64,000 nucleotides of DNA, taken from contig CADCPM010000023.1 in assembly GCA_902803315.1 (NCBI GenBank), forward strand, positions 17,401-81,400, read 5' to 3'. A program made the position numbers and the translations under genes. Positions 16,639 to 24,525 of the stretch are shown here, one piece after another. The DNA comes from an uncultured Coriobacteriaceae bacterium. Its GTDB lineage: Bacteria > Actinomycetota > Coriobacteriia > Coriobacteriales > Atopobiaceae. Every line of letters begins with the position of its first letter. The stretch's first letter is position 1. The notes beneath the pieces were generated by a model. The model saw nothing but the letters and a program-made list of their open reading frames with translations. It was not told the DNA's origin and searched no databases.

Positions 16639-19227
16639 CTACCTCGCGGACGGGCCGCCCCTGCGGTAGGGGCGCGGGAAGGACTGCGCCGCGCCCCCGT
16701 AGCGCGCGGAGGGGGCCTTCGCGTCCCTCCTCACCAGCACCACCCGGATCGCCTCGGCGCGCCTGCCCTGACCGACCGTGCCGGCGACCCCGCCGCGCGC
16801 CCAGCCGAGCCAGCCCCTGTTGGCCACGTGCGCTCTGCACGACACGCCGCCGCCCATGTTGGCCGCGACGCCGAGCGAGAGGGCCTCCAGGCGCAGGGCC
16901 CGGCCCGTCGTGCCGCCGACGGCGCCGTCGCGCGCCGCGGCGCGCCAGCCGAGGTTCTGCACGTGGGCGCGGTAGGAGGCCGACGCCCGGGGACTCTCGG
17001 TGGAGATGCTGAGCGCCGCCGAGGCCGCGGAGGCGTTGGTGTTGGCGGTGGCGCGCACGCGGCCGACCACGGAGTGGGCGGTGGCGGGCCTAAGGCCGGG
17101 GAAGGTCACCGTGCCGTCGGCGCCGAGGGCCCTCCAGGTCCTGCCCCCGTCGGCGCTGTACTCGCAGCCCGGCTCGCCGTGCACCGATATCGAGGTGGCG
17201 GTGGCGGATCTCAGCCTCGGCGCGGCGGGGGCGGCGGGCGTCGACTTGGCGATGGCGAACTCCACCTCCGCCGCGACGCCTGCGTACTCGCCTGTGCCCA
17301 CCATGCGCACCTTCGCCTTCCTGCCGCCGGACGTGGCGCTCACGTTGTCCTCGTACTCCAGGCGGTAGTCGGCGCCCTCCCTGAGGGGCTGGCCCTCGGG
17401 GCCCGTGACCGTGGGCCTGGGCTCGTGGGGCCTGCCTGTGTACACGTAGCTGGCCGCGACGCCCGTGACGCCGCCGAAGCGTGTCGGCCGCCACTGAGCG
17501 AAGAGCGTGACGTCGGCCTCGCCCATCGTGAGCGTCGCCCGGTCCGCGTAGGCGTCGCCTCCGCCCTGGGCCTGCGTGTCCCACCCGGCGAACGCGTAGC
17601 CCTCCCGCGCGAAGCCGCAAGCGGGGAGGGTGTAGGGGGCCTGCTCAACCACGTAGTCGGAGGCCGCCATCGTCCCCGTGGCCCGGTCCGCGTTCTTGTC
17701 GAACGAGACCCTGTGCGCGTGCGCGCCGCACGCGCACTCGCTGGTCGTGCCGAAGTCGTGGTCGTGCTCGATCGGCTTGCCGCTCTGGTCGCTTCGGACG
17801 TAGAGGCACTGCGTGCACCCCTCCACGTGGTGCAATCTGTCGGCCGTGGGCCTGAGCGTTGCGGTCGAGTCACCGCCGGCGTCTTTGTGTTCGCAGGGGC
17901 CTATCTGCGCCCAAAGGTCGCGGCAGCTGGGTACGCGCTGGGCCGCCGTGCTGATGGCGGCGCCCGCGCCTCCCGCCTGGGCGCCGTGCAGGACCTTGGC
18001 CACGTCGTAGAGTCCGATTGTGCCGGAGGCGTCCGAGCCGCTGCCGTGCCCGATGGCCTGGGCGGCGCTGCCACCAATGGGCTCGCCTGCCTGCGCGGTG
18101 ACCGTGCCGCCGTCGATGGTGACCTTGCGGCCCGCGCCGCCGAGGCCATAAGCTCTAAGACCGCCGCCGATGCCGGCGCCGCCCTCCCCGCCGGTGGCCG
18201 TCACCGTGGCACCGCCGCCGATCGTGACCTCGGCGCCGTCTCCAGACTGTCCGCCACCGATGCCGGCGCCGCGATTGCCGCCGTTTGCCGTTACGGCGGT
18301 ATTCTTTCCGCGGACGAGCACGGTGCCGCCGTCGTTCTTGAAGCCGCCGCCGATGCCTGCAGCATACTCGCCTCCCTGAGCGACGGTCCTGGCGCCGTAG
18401 GCGTTGAACGTGCCGGCCTTCTCGCCCTCGTTTCCGCCGATGCCGGCGCTGTGAGCGGTATCTTCGCCCGTCGCTCGGAGCTCGCCTGTGTGTTCCGCCT
18501 GGCCGTACACGCTCAGCGTGCTGCCTTTGGCGTTGTGGACGCCCTTTTGCGCGATGAGGTTCGCTCCGTCGCAGAGGATGAGGTGCGCGTGGCCCTGGAT
18601 CTCGACGCGCTTGGTGGCGACGACCTGGCTCTGCACGACGTACCAGCCGTTCGCGAGGGTAATGGTCGCGTCACCCTCAGGCTCGGCATCGATGAGCGTG
18701 TATTGGTCGCGGGTCGCGGGCTGGCCGCTCTCGTCGATGTAGGTCACGGCGTTCTGGGCATCCTGGGCGGTAAAAACGACGGCATCGTCCTCGCTTGCGG
18801 CTGTGAGCGCGACCGCTTCTGCGCTTGCGATCGCATCCTTTTCCGCCTCCGCGACTGCGGGTTCATCCGCATCCGCTTCCGCGGCCGCGGCCTGATCCGT
18901 TTGGGAGGGGGTGTTCTCTTTTTTGTCTACCTCGTTGGGGGTATCGTCGGTCGTGCCGTCAGGCTGCGGCGACGTGCCCTGGCCTCTCTGCGTGGGCGAG
19001 GCCTTCTCCTCGGCGGCCGCTTCCTGCTCCTTCGCAACCTCGGCCGGCGACTCGCCCCGGCCCGCGTCGACGCCCGCCTCCTGCGCGATTTCCGCCGGCA
19101 GCGACGTGCCAGCGAGCTGCAGCGCGAGCAGCGCGCTCACCGCCCATGCCGACGCCGCCCTCGGCAGTGCCCTTCCGCCCTTTTGCCCTTGCCCATGCTC
19201 TCTCCCTTGCGATCGGCCCGTCCGCAT
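16639..19227 (-). CDS. Large secreted surface protein: glycine-rich repeats, InlB-type repeat, ChW repeats
   Basis: 862 residues. The signal has a long basic n-region and a hydrophobic core ending near SLPA. An acidic Glu/Ala-rich stretch follows (~50-130). A glycine-rich middle (~250-410) repeats AGIGGG motifs with short beta strands, suggesting a solenoid. Next comes a Listeria-Bacteroides (Flg_new) repeat, GYAFAGWDTQAQGGGDAYA to LFAQWRP, then a beta domain (YVYTGRPHEPRPTVTG). Last are two ChW repeats (YRAHVQNLGW, CRAHVANRGW). No sortase motif is visible; ChW repeats probably hold it to the wall. Its GC content is visibly above that of neighbours, suggesting transfer or strong bias. An adhesin role is inferred. 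Confidence 0.75.
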   Translation of the reverse strand: MRTGRSQGREHGQGQKGGRALPRAASAWAVSALLALQLAGTSLPAEIAQEAGVDAGRGESPAEVAKEQEAAAEEKASPTQRGQGTSPQPDGTTDDTPNEVDKKENTPSQTDQAAAAEADADEPAVAEAEKDAIASAEAVALTAASEDDAVVFTAQDAQNAVTYIDESGQPATRDQYTLIDAEPEGDATITLANGWYVVQSQVVATKRVEIQGHAHLILCDGANLIAQKGVHNAKGSTLSVYGQAEHTGELRATGEDTAHSAGIGGNEGEKAGTFNAYGARTVAQGGEYAAGIGGGFKNDGGTVLVRGKNTAVTANGGNRGAGIGGGQSGDGAEVTIGGGATVTATGGEGGAGIGGGLRAYGLGGAGRKVTIDGGTVTAQAGEPIGGSAAQAIGHGSGSDASGTIGLYDVAKVLHGAQAGGAGAAISTAAQRVPSCRDLWAQIGPCEHKDAGGDSTATLRPTADRLHHVEGCTQCLYVRSDQSGKPIEHDHDFGTTSECACGAHAHRVSFDKNADRATGTMAASDYVVEQAPYTLPACGFAREGYAFAGWDTQAQGGGDAYADRATLTMGEADVTLFAQWRPTRFGGVTGVAASYVYTGRPHEPRPTVTGPEGQPLREGADYRLEYEDNVSATSGGRKAKVRMVGTGEYAGVAAEVEFAIAKSTPAAPAAPRLRSATATSISVHGEPGCEYSADGGRTWRALGADGTVTFPGLRPATAHSVVGRVRATANTNASAASAALSISTESPRASASYRAHVQNLGWRAAARDGAVGGTTGRALRLEALSLGVAANMGGGVSCRAHVANRGWLGWARGGVAGTVGQGRRAEAIRVVLVRRDAKAPSARYGGAAQSFPRPYRRGGPSAR

Positions 19228-19249
19228 CTAATGTAGCACGCCGGAGACC

Positions 19250-19380
19250 GGGGTGAGGGCGTCCCCTTCGGGGGAGCGTCCCTGTGTGGCAGGTGGCTTT
19301 CCAGCCAGCTTTGGGGCCGAAGGAGACGGTTTGTCCTCGACTTGCGAAAATGTCACCCGGCCCTGTCCCGCGGGTGACGC
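19250..19380 (-). other. Structured leader of the adhesin gene
   Basis: The region upstream of the adhesin start can form hairpins GTCACCCG/CGGGTGAC, GGCT-GGAA-AGCC and GGGCGTCCCC/GGGGGAGCGTCCC. On the minus strand, ACAAACC is followed 18 bases later by CCAAAGC, a faint echo of the c-di-GMP-I aptamer. The match is too weak to call, but c-di-GMP control of an adhesin would fit the nearby enzymes. Confidence 0.25.
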
Positions 19381-19429
19381 CCACGCAAGGCAGCGCCAGG
19401 CGCCGAGACCGGACGTCGAGGGCCAAAAC

Positions 19430-19720
19430 CCGAACAAACGACAGAAAGGGTGGCTGATTCGGCGCAAAGTGCCGCTTGTTCGGTTTTGGTCTGAGCGAAA
19501 ACCGAACAAGCGGCATCTTGGATCCATTTATTGCCGCGAGATGCCGTTTGTTCGGTTTTAGGGGGCTTCTGGAAGGTGCCGGCGGGGGCCAAAACCCGAA
19601 CAAACGGAAAAATTCGAGGCGAGGACGGCCCAAAACGCCGTTTGTTCGGATTTTGGCGAAACGAAAACCGAACAAACGGCATTTCGCGGCAAATCTCAGC
19701 GAAAAACGCCGTTTGTTCGG
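19430..19720. repeat. Array of eight alternating 12-bp sites (CCGAACAAACGG) in two ~166-bp units
   Basis: Sites start at 19430, 19472, 19502, 19544, 19596, 19638, 19668 and 19709, strictly alternating in orientation. Spacing within each half is 42, 30 and 42 (41) bases and corresponding sites in the two halves are 166, 166, 166 and 165 apart, so this is a diverged tandem duplication. Flanks such as GGCCAAAACC are shared between units. It lies upstream of the adhesin and downstream of the enoate reductase gene. It could be a BIME-like repeat or a cluster of protein sites. Confidence 0.85.
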
Positions 19721-19793
19721 ATTCGAGCAATCGTTGTGGGGTGATACCTTCGCCAGTCGACGACACCAAAGGGTAGCCCCTTTGGCCCGGTTG

Positions 19794-21737
19794 CTACACG
19801 GCGAGTCCCGCGGTGTAGGCCTCCTTGCCGGCAACCAGCGCGTTGCCAGCCTTTATGGCGCTGCCGATTACCTGGACGTCGTCGCAAACCTTGCGGGCGG
19901 CGTCCTCCAGCGGATTGTGGGCGCGATAGCCAAAGCCGCTCACAACCTGCGCGGCAGGCAGCTTGTGCTCGCCCTCGGCGTCCGTGTACACCACGCCGTC
20001 GGCCTCGATGGCCTTTACGGTGGCGCCTGTCTTCCAGGTCACGCCGTTTTGCACCATCATCTCGATGAGGCAGACCTTGGTAAACGGCATCATGTCCATG
20101 AGGATGTCGTCCTGCATCTCCAACACCGTTACCGGTACGTGGGGCAGCAGCACCTCCGCGATGTATTCGGCCGTCTCGCAGCCAACCTCGCCGCCGCCGC
20201 ACACCACGATGGGGGCATCCTTAACCTCAACCTTGCCCAGCAGCACATCCTCTGCGGTTGCGACATTGGGCCCGTCGATGCCGGGTACGGGCGGAACGAG
20301 CGGCTTGGCTCCCGTGGCAACGATAATTGCGTCGGGCGCGAACGCCGCGATGGCGGCCTCGTCCACCTCGATGCCCAGGTGCACGGGCACCTCAAGCTCC
20401 TCGAGGCTCTTGCGCAGGCTGCTCACAAAGGTGGAGAGCTCGCCCTTGCCCACAGGGAATGCGGCGGAACGGAATTGGCCTCCAAGGTGGTCCTGCGCCT
20501 CAAAGACCTCTGGCCTATGACCACGCAGGGCGAGCGTCTCGGCGGCAATAAGGCCGGCGGGACCGCCGCCGATGACCATTACGCGCTTGGAGGCGGCAGC
20601 CTTGGCCAAGTCGTTCTCGAACTCACGGCCGCAGCGCGGGTTGACGAGGCAGCCCGCCTGGTCGTCCATGAACAGCGGCATCTCGCAACCCTGCAGGCAA
20701 CCGATGCAGTAGCGAATGGCCTCAAAACGGCCTTCCTTGGCCTTTGTGGGCAAGTACGGGTCGGCAAGCGAGCCGCGGGCCATGCCAATGAAGTCGGCCT
20801 TGCCCATCTTGAGCAACGTGTCGGCCATCTTGGGGTCATTGATGCGGTTGGCCAGGATAACGGGGATGCTCACCAGGTTCTTAACCTGAGCCGCGCGCTC
20901 CATGTTGAGGGCGTGGTCGGTAAACATGGGCGCGATGATCTGGTCTTTGGGGTGCGAGGCATACATGCCGTTGGAGATGTGCAGCGCGTCGAAGCCAATC
21001 TCCTCAAAGTGACGGCAAAGCTCGTAGGTCTCGGCCTCGGTGCGACCGCCCGTAACGAAGTCCATGGACGAGAGGCGCACCTGAATGGGGAAGTCGGTGC
21101 CAACCTGGGCGCGCATGGCTGCCAGGATCTCGTCCACGATGCGCACACGGTTGTCAAAGCAGCCGCCGTACTGGTCCACGCGACGGTTGACGGCGGGGCT
21201 CAGGAACTCGGCCAGTAGGTAGCCGTGGGCACAGTGCAGCTCGATGCCGTCGTAGCCAGCATCCTTGGCGCGGCGCGCGGCCGTGCCAAAGTCTTCGACC
21301 AGCTGGTGAATCTCGTCCACGCTCATCTCGCGCGCCTGGAACTGGCACATGGGGTCCTTGGTTGGGCTGGGGGCAACGGGCGTCTCGCCGCCGTTTGCCG
21401 CAGGAGTGGTTTGACGGCCAGGATGATACATCTGGGCAAAGATCTTGGAGTCGTACTTGTGCACGGCGTCGGTAACACGGCGGCTGCTGGCCACGTGCTC
21501 TTCCTTCCAAAAGCCCGGGATGCGGCTATAGCCCTTGCCTGCCGGCTGCACGCAGTAGTCCTCGGTAATAAGAAGCCCCCAGCCGCCTTTGGCCTTCTCT
21601 TCCATGTAGGCAACGTACTGGTCGGTGATCATGCCGTCGTGGGTGCAGTAGTTCATAACCATGGCGGGAACAACCAGGCGGTTGGGTATCTCGCAGGTGC
21701 CGATTTTCATGGGCGAGAACAGCGTGTCGAGCTTCAT
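19794..21737 (-). CDS. FMN/[4Fe-4S]/FAD oxidoreductase of the enoate reductase / 2,4-dienoyl-CoA reductase family
   Basis: About 647 residues in two parts. The first ~360 form an old-yellow-enzyme barrel (PNRLVVPAMVMNYC, GYDGIELHCAHGYLLAEFLSP, FIGMARGSLADPYL). The cluster-binding cysteines follow (RYCIGCLQGCEM, GCLVNPRCG), then FAD and NAD(P) dinucleotide folds (VMVIGGGPAGLIAAE, VVCGGGEVGCETAEYIAE). Such enzymes reduce activated C=C bonds; relatives include BaiCD/BaiH bile-acid enzymes, but the substrate cannot be read here. The ATG at 21735-21737 has AGAGGA six bases upstream. It is transcribed away from a MerR regulator from a MerR-type promoter, so it is probably induced by its substrate. 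Confidence 0.9.
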   Translation of the reverse strand: MKLDTLFSPMKIGTCEIPNRLVVPAMVMNYCTHDGMITDQYVAYMEEKAKGGWGLLITEDYCVQPAGKGYSRIPGFWKEEHVASSRRVTDAVHKYDSKIFAQMYHPGRQTTPAANGGETPVAPSPTKDPMCQFQAREMSVDEIHQLVEDFGTAARRAKDAGYDGIELHCAHGYLLAEFLSPAVNRRVDQYGGCFDNRVRIVDEILAAMRAQVGTDFPIQVRLSSMDFVTGGRTEAETYELCRHFEEIGFDALHISNGMYASHPKDQIIAPMFTDHALNMERAAQVKNLVSIPVILANRINDPKMADTLLKMGKADFIGMARGSLADPYLPTKAKEGRFEAIRYCIGCLQGCEMPLFMDDQAGCLVNPRCGREFENDLAKAAASKRVMVIGGGPAGLIAAETLALRGHRPEVFEAQDHLGGQFRSAAFPVGKGELSTFVSSLRKSLEELEVPVHLGIEVDEAAIAAFAPDAIIVATGAKPLVPPVPGIDGPNVATAEDVLLGKVEVKDAPIVVCGGGEVGCETAEYIAEVLLPHVPVTVLEMQDDILMDMMPFTKVCLIEMMVQNGVTWKTGATVKAIEADGVVYTDAEGEHKLPAAQVVSGFGYRAHNPLEDAARKVCDDVQVIGSAIKAGNALVAGKEAYTAGLAV

Positions 21738-21773
21738 GTTCATTCCTCTCTTTAGAACAGGGTCTTAACGAAT

Positions 21774-21804
21774 ACAATAGGGGTGGGGGTAACCCCCAGG
21801 TCAA
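21774..21804 (-). promoter_or_regulatory. MerR-type promoter for the enoate reductase gene
   Basis: On the minus strand TTGACC (-35, 21804-21799) and TATTGT (-10, 21779-21774) are separated by 19 bases. The spacer contains the perfect dyad TGGGGGT-A-ACCCCCA (21784-21798). An over-long 19-bp spacer with a dyad inside is the hallmark of promoters activated by DNA distortion by MerR proteins, and a MerR gene diverges from it. Confidence 0.75.
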
Positions 21805-21847
21805 TTGCGACGTTTGGGCAACGGGTGGTTTTGGCAGGGGATTGGCA

Positions 21848-22648
21848 GTGCGCTATACGCAAAAGGACGTTTGCAAGGCGTTTGACATAAAGAGGGACAC
21901 GCTTCGCCATTACGAACGCATGGGCATCATTGAGCCGGAGATAGACCCGAACAACGGGTATCGCTATTACGACGACTGGCAGATCAACTTGCTGTGGGAC
22001 GCGAAGCGCTATCAGGCCATGGGGTTTAGCCTTGCCGAGGTGCGCGACATACTGCACGGCGACTCTCTGTTGGATGTGCAGGCACGGGTTGGCCAGCGCG
22101 AAAGCGATTTGCAGGAGGAACTGGCGTATTTGGAGAAGCGCATCTCCATGATTGGCTCCTATCGCGCGCTCTTGGATTCCGTAGATGACCATCTTGGCGC
22201 ATACGTGCTCGAGGAGTCGCCCGCGGTTCGCTTTGTTCCCAGGCGTGAGATGCATGACCTGTTGCTGGGCGACCAGCTTACGGCGTCGGGGGCCTTTGCA
22301 AACGCGCACCAGGCCCTCAGCATTCCTTGCGCGCATTTTCCCAGCATAAGCGACGAGCTTTACTACTGGGGCTTTGCGATGCTCGAGGATTGGTACGATG
22401 AGCTGGGAGGCCCCGATGAGGGGAGCATGACCTTGCCGGCTGGGCCCGCGCTGACCACCTGTGTGGACGCGGGCGAGCGCTGGGGCTTTGGTCTGCATCT
22501 CTTTGACGGTTTGGTCGCTGAGGCACGCCGGCTGGGCAAAGAGCCGCTCGGCATGCTTTGCGGTTATCTGCTTACCAGAACCTACGACAAAGACGGTGGG
22601 TATCACCGCTATGTGGAGGCCATGCTGCCGCTAAAAGCTGACAAGTGA
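21848..22648 (+). CDS. MerR-family transcriptional regulator
   Basis: 266 residues. A MerR winged helix opens the protein: YTQKDVCKAFDIKRDTLRHYE, GYRYYDDWQINLLW and AMGFSLAEVRDIL, followed by a dimerisation coiled coil (~75-110). The C-terminal ~150 residues resemble effector-binding domains of multidrug-type MerR regulators (WYDELGGPDEG, MTLPAGPALTTCVDAG). The start is GTG 21848 after GGGG, with TTG 21842 as an alternative. It diverges from the enoate reductase gene, whose promoter has the right geometry for it. The last codons (KADK and TGA) lie within a dispersed GCTGACAAG repeat. Confidence 0.88.
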   Translation: MRYTQKDVCKAFDIKRDTLRHYERMGIIEPEIDPNNGYRYYDDWQINLLWDAKRYQAMGFSLAEVRDILHGDSLLDVQARVGQRESDLQEELAYLEKRISMIGSYRALLDSVDDHLGAYVLEESPAVRFVPRREMHDLLLGDQLTASGAFANAHQALSIPCAHFPSISDELYYWGFAMLEDWYDELGGPDEGSMTLPAGPALTTCVDAGERWGFGLHLFDGLVAEARRLGKEPLGMLCGYLLTRTYDKDGGYHRYVEAMLPLKADK

Positions 22649-22664
22649 CCTGTCCCCTTGTCAG
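22633..22664. repeat. GCTGACAAG hairpin (family B)
   Basis: GCTGACAAG pairs with CTTGTCAG around TGACCTGTCCC. The TGA inside it is the stop codon of the merR gene. Other copies are at 30955, 35131, 42346, 42394, 43951 and 53961. Confidence 0.8.
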
Positions 22665-22666
22665 AT

Positions 22667-22774
22667 GAGTCAAATCCGAGAGAGGACGATGGAAAGCAAG
22701 CCATGCGAGTTTCCGCGCGAAGCGCGGACTGTTCGAGCACGGCGCTTTCCACGTCCCCCTCTCGGATTTGACTC
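22667..22774. repeat. Long inverted repeat (family D, GAGTCAAATCCGAGAG)
   Basis: GAGTCAAATCCGAGAGAGG at 22667 pairs with CCCTCTCGGATTTGACTC ending at 22774; inner parts share GGAAAGCAAGCCATGCGAG and CGCTTTCCACGTCCCC with the element at 26929-27163. It lies between the convergent merR and cyclophilin-like genes. Confidence 0.8.
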
Positions 22775-22795
22775 AAGCTTTAGCGTCGACTTCGG

Positions 22796-23365
22796 TTAGC
22801 TGTTCTGCTCGAAGGTCACGCTAGCGTTGCCGGATCCGCAGGCGTCTGCGAGTCCTGTGGGGTCGTCGATCTTGCCTACGCGCTTGTAGCTCCAGTCGCC
22901 GTTGGCAAAGGTGTCGTAAAACAGCACGAGGCAGTCCGAGCCAAACACCATCAGGTCGCCCGTCTCAATCGTTTGCGGCACATACTGCTCGCCGCCGAAC
23001 GCCTCTCCCGTATAGCAGTACTTCTCGTTGCCGTGCAGCTCCTCCATGGTAAGGGTGAGGGGGAGGCGCGAAAGGAGCGCTTGCCCGGTCTCGTTGTTCT
23101 CCACAGTCGCCACGAAGGGCTTGCCGTTGACGGTTACCGTTATTTGCATGGAAGAATCCTCCTTGCTCTTCTGTGCGCCCTCCTTTTTCGTTTGGACGCC
23201 TTCCTCTTGTGGCCGTGCGCTGCTGGAAGTCTGACTCGAAGCGCTTGTTTGCGTCCCCGCGCTTGTTCCAGCGCTTGTTCCCGCATTCGCGCACCCTGCA
23301 ATGGCTAGCGTCAGCAGGGAGCAGGCCCCGCCTATAAATGCCCTTCGGCTCATCTGCGCGCTCAT
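22796..23365 (-). CDS. Exported lipoprotein with a cyclophilin-like domain
   Basis: 189 residues. The start at 23365 gives MSAQMSRRAFIGGACSLL with a twin-arginine-like motif and the lipobox IAGC, then a Thr/Ser linker. The mature domain from about residue 70 (ITVTVNGKPFVATVENNETG, LLSRLPLTLTMEEL, GDLMVFGSDCLVLFYDTF) matches the bacterial cyclophilin-like fold family. Its ATG overlaps the stop of the upstream flavodoxin gene (ATGA), so the two are co-translated. Longer frames upstream lack a signal and overlap that gene. No enzymatic role is established for this family; a small-molecule or flavin-linked redox function is suggested by the neighbour. Confidence 0.8.
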   Translation of the reverse strand: MSAQMSRRAFIGGACSLLTLAIAGCANAGTSAGTSAGTQTSASSQTSSSARPQEEGVQTKKEGAQKSKEDSSMQITVTVNGKPFVATVENNETGQALLSRLPLTLTMEELHGNEKYCYTGEAFGGEQYVPQTIETGDLMVFGSDCLVLFYDTFANGDWSYKRVGKIDDPTGLADACGSGNASVTFEQNS

Positions 23366-24297
23366 GACTGCACTCCTTCGGACTTTGAGGTCGGATTGCA
23401 AACGTAGGGTTCCTCGAGGCTGAGCTCGAAGGTAACGTTTTTCGGCAAGGCCCGCATGCGCTCGTTTGACTCCTTGTTCAAGTGGGCGACGACCATGACG
23501 CGATGCCTTTGTGACTCCGCCTGGCCGCTGTGGAGAATGGCAAACCACCCATCCGCCACGCTTACGTCGCCGTCGCTCCAACCCTGTTGCTTCTCTTTTT
23601 CGTCGAACGTGCCCTCCTTGAGCTCGCAGCAGTAGTCGATGCCGGAGTCCGTTCCCGTTACCGTGAGGGGCAGGCGATTCTTAAGGTCCCGCGCCGCCTG
23701 CGTGTTGTTGAGAGGAGCTCGCACCTCCACCTCGCCCGCGCGAATAACGAGATTGGCCACATTGCGCTCGTTGGGATCCGCGAGCGCCGCCCCCGCCATA
23801 CGGAGCCGCTCGAGCAGCTGGGGCGACTTGTTGTCTGTTCCGGCTGCGGTAAAGATGCCCATGTCTTCCAGATGGAGCCATCCCAGGAAGGAGTGCCTAT
23901 ACGTGTAGATCGCGCCATCGTACACGCAATCGCTTCCCGAGCTTAGGATGAGCGCCGCCTTGGTAAGACGTCGCGGGTAGCTAGGGGCGTAGATGCGGTC
24001 GATGGCGCATTTGAGCTGGCCGGAGAGCCCGTGATAATACACGGGGGAGGCGAGCACAAGCATGTCTGCCTCGTCGAGCGCGGGGTAGATTCGCTGCATG
24101 TCGTCGCGCTGCACGCACGATCGCGGCGTCTTTGCGTGGCAGTGCTCGCAGGCAAGGCAGCCCGCTATGCGCATGCGGCACACATCAAAGACGGTGACGT
24201 CGTGGCCGGCCGACTCGGCGCCCTCGCGATAGGCGGCCACCATGGCGGCGGTGTTGCCGTGGGGTCGTGGGCTTCCGTTTAGGATGACTATCTTCAT
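23362..24297 (-). CDS. NADPH-dependent FMN reductase/flavodoxin-like protein fused to a cyclophilin-like domain
   Basis: 311 residues. The N-terminal ~185 match iron-sulfur flavoprotein/FMN-reductase proteins: VILNGSPRPHGNTAAMV (FMN loop), CRMRIAGCLACEHCH with closely spaced cysteines, and LASPVYYHGLSGQLKCAIDR. The C-terminal ~120 (VIRAGEVEVRAPLNNTQAAR, LPLTVTGTDSGIDYCCEL, GWSDGDVSVADGWFAILHSG) is a cyclophilin-like domain of the same type as the downstream lipoprotein. I chose the ATG of MKIVILNG, with GAGAGG upstream. The pairing of one cytoplasmic fusion and one exported copy suggests a shared ligand. Confidence 0.82.
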   Translation of the reverse strand: MKIVILNGSPRPHGNTAAMVAAYREGAESAGHDVTVFDVCRMRIAGCLACEHCHAKTPRSCVQRDDMQRIYPALDEADMLVLASPVYYHGLSGQLKCAIDRIYAPSYPRRLTKAALILSSGSDCVYDGAIYTYRHSFLGWLHLEDMGIFTAAGTDNKSPQLLERLRMAGAALADPNERNVANLVIRAGEVEVRAPLNNTQAARDLKNRLPLTVTGTDSGIDYCCELKEGTFDEKEKQQGWSDGDVSVADGWFAILHSGQAESQRHRVMVVAHLNKESNERMRALPKNVTFELSLEEPYVCNPTSKSEGVQS

Positions 24298-24403
24298 GCT
24301 GGTACGCCTCTCTGTTAGCGTTTCGTTACTTCTACTGTGCATCATGAGACAAGAGAAAACAAATAGCTATTGCTTCTCTCTTGTCATAACTGCACCGCAT
24401 GTC

Positions 24404-24438
24404 TTGGGGCAAAAGGGGACTGTCCCCTTTTGCCCCAA
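24404..24438. repeat. Family-A hairpin, first of a pair
   Basis: TTGGGGCAAAAGGGGACT pairs with AGTCCCCTTTTGCCCCAA. It lies in the divergent region between the flavodoxin and HAD genes. Confidence 0.75.
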
Positions 24439-24448
24439 CGGACAAGGG

Positions 24449-24478
24449 CGTGCAAAGGGGACAGTCCCCTTTTGCACG
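24449..24478. repeat. Family-A hairpin, second of a pair, next to a TATAAT -10 box
   Basis: CGTGCAAAGGGGAC pairs with GTCCCCTTTTGCACG. A TATAAT at 24485-24490 lies directly after it, so the hairpin occupies the -35 zone of the likely promoter of the HAD gene. Confidence 0.7.
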
Positions 24479-24525
24479 GTTCCGTATAATGGGCAAGAAT
24501 TGTGTGCGTACCTAAGGAGATGGCC

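Noticed and set aside
16828..19236. 802-codon plus-strand frame opposite the adhesin
   Set aside because: GC-rich sequence keeps antisense frames open; no start context and no domain features, while the minus frame has signal, InlB-type and ChW repeats.
19288..19335. Confident c-di-GMP-I riboswitch upstream of the adhesin
   Set aside because: Only short blocks (ACAAACC, CCAAAGC) are shared with the aptamer and the paired regions do not clearly match, so I kept it as a weak leader note only.
19430..19720. CRISPR array
   Set aside because: Repeats are only 12 bp, alternate in orientation and have irregular 30-52 bp gaps; no cas genes are present.
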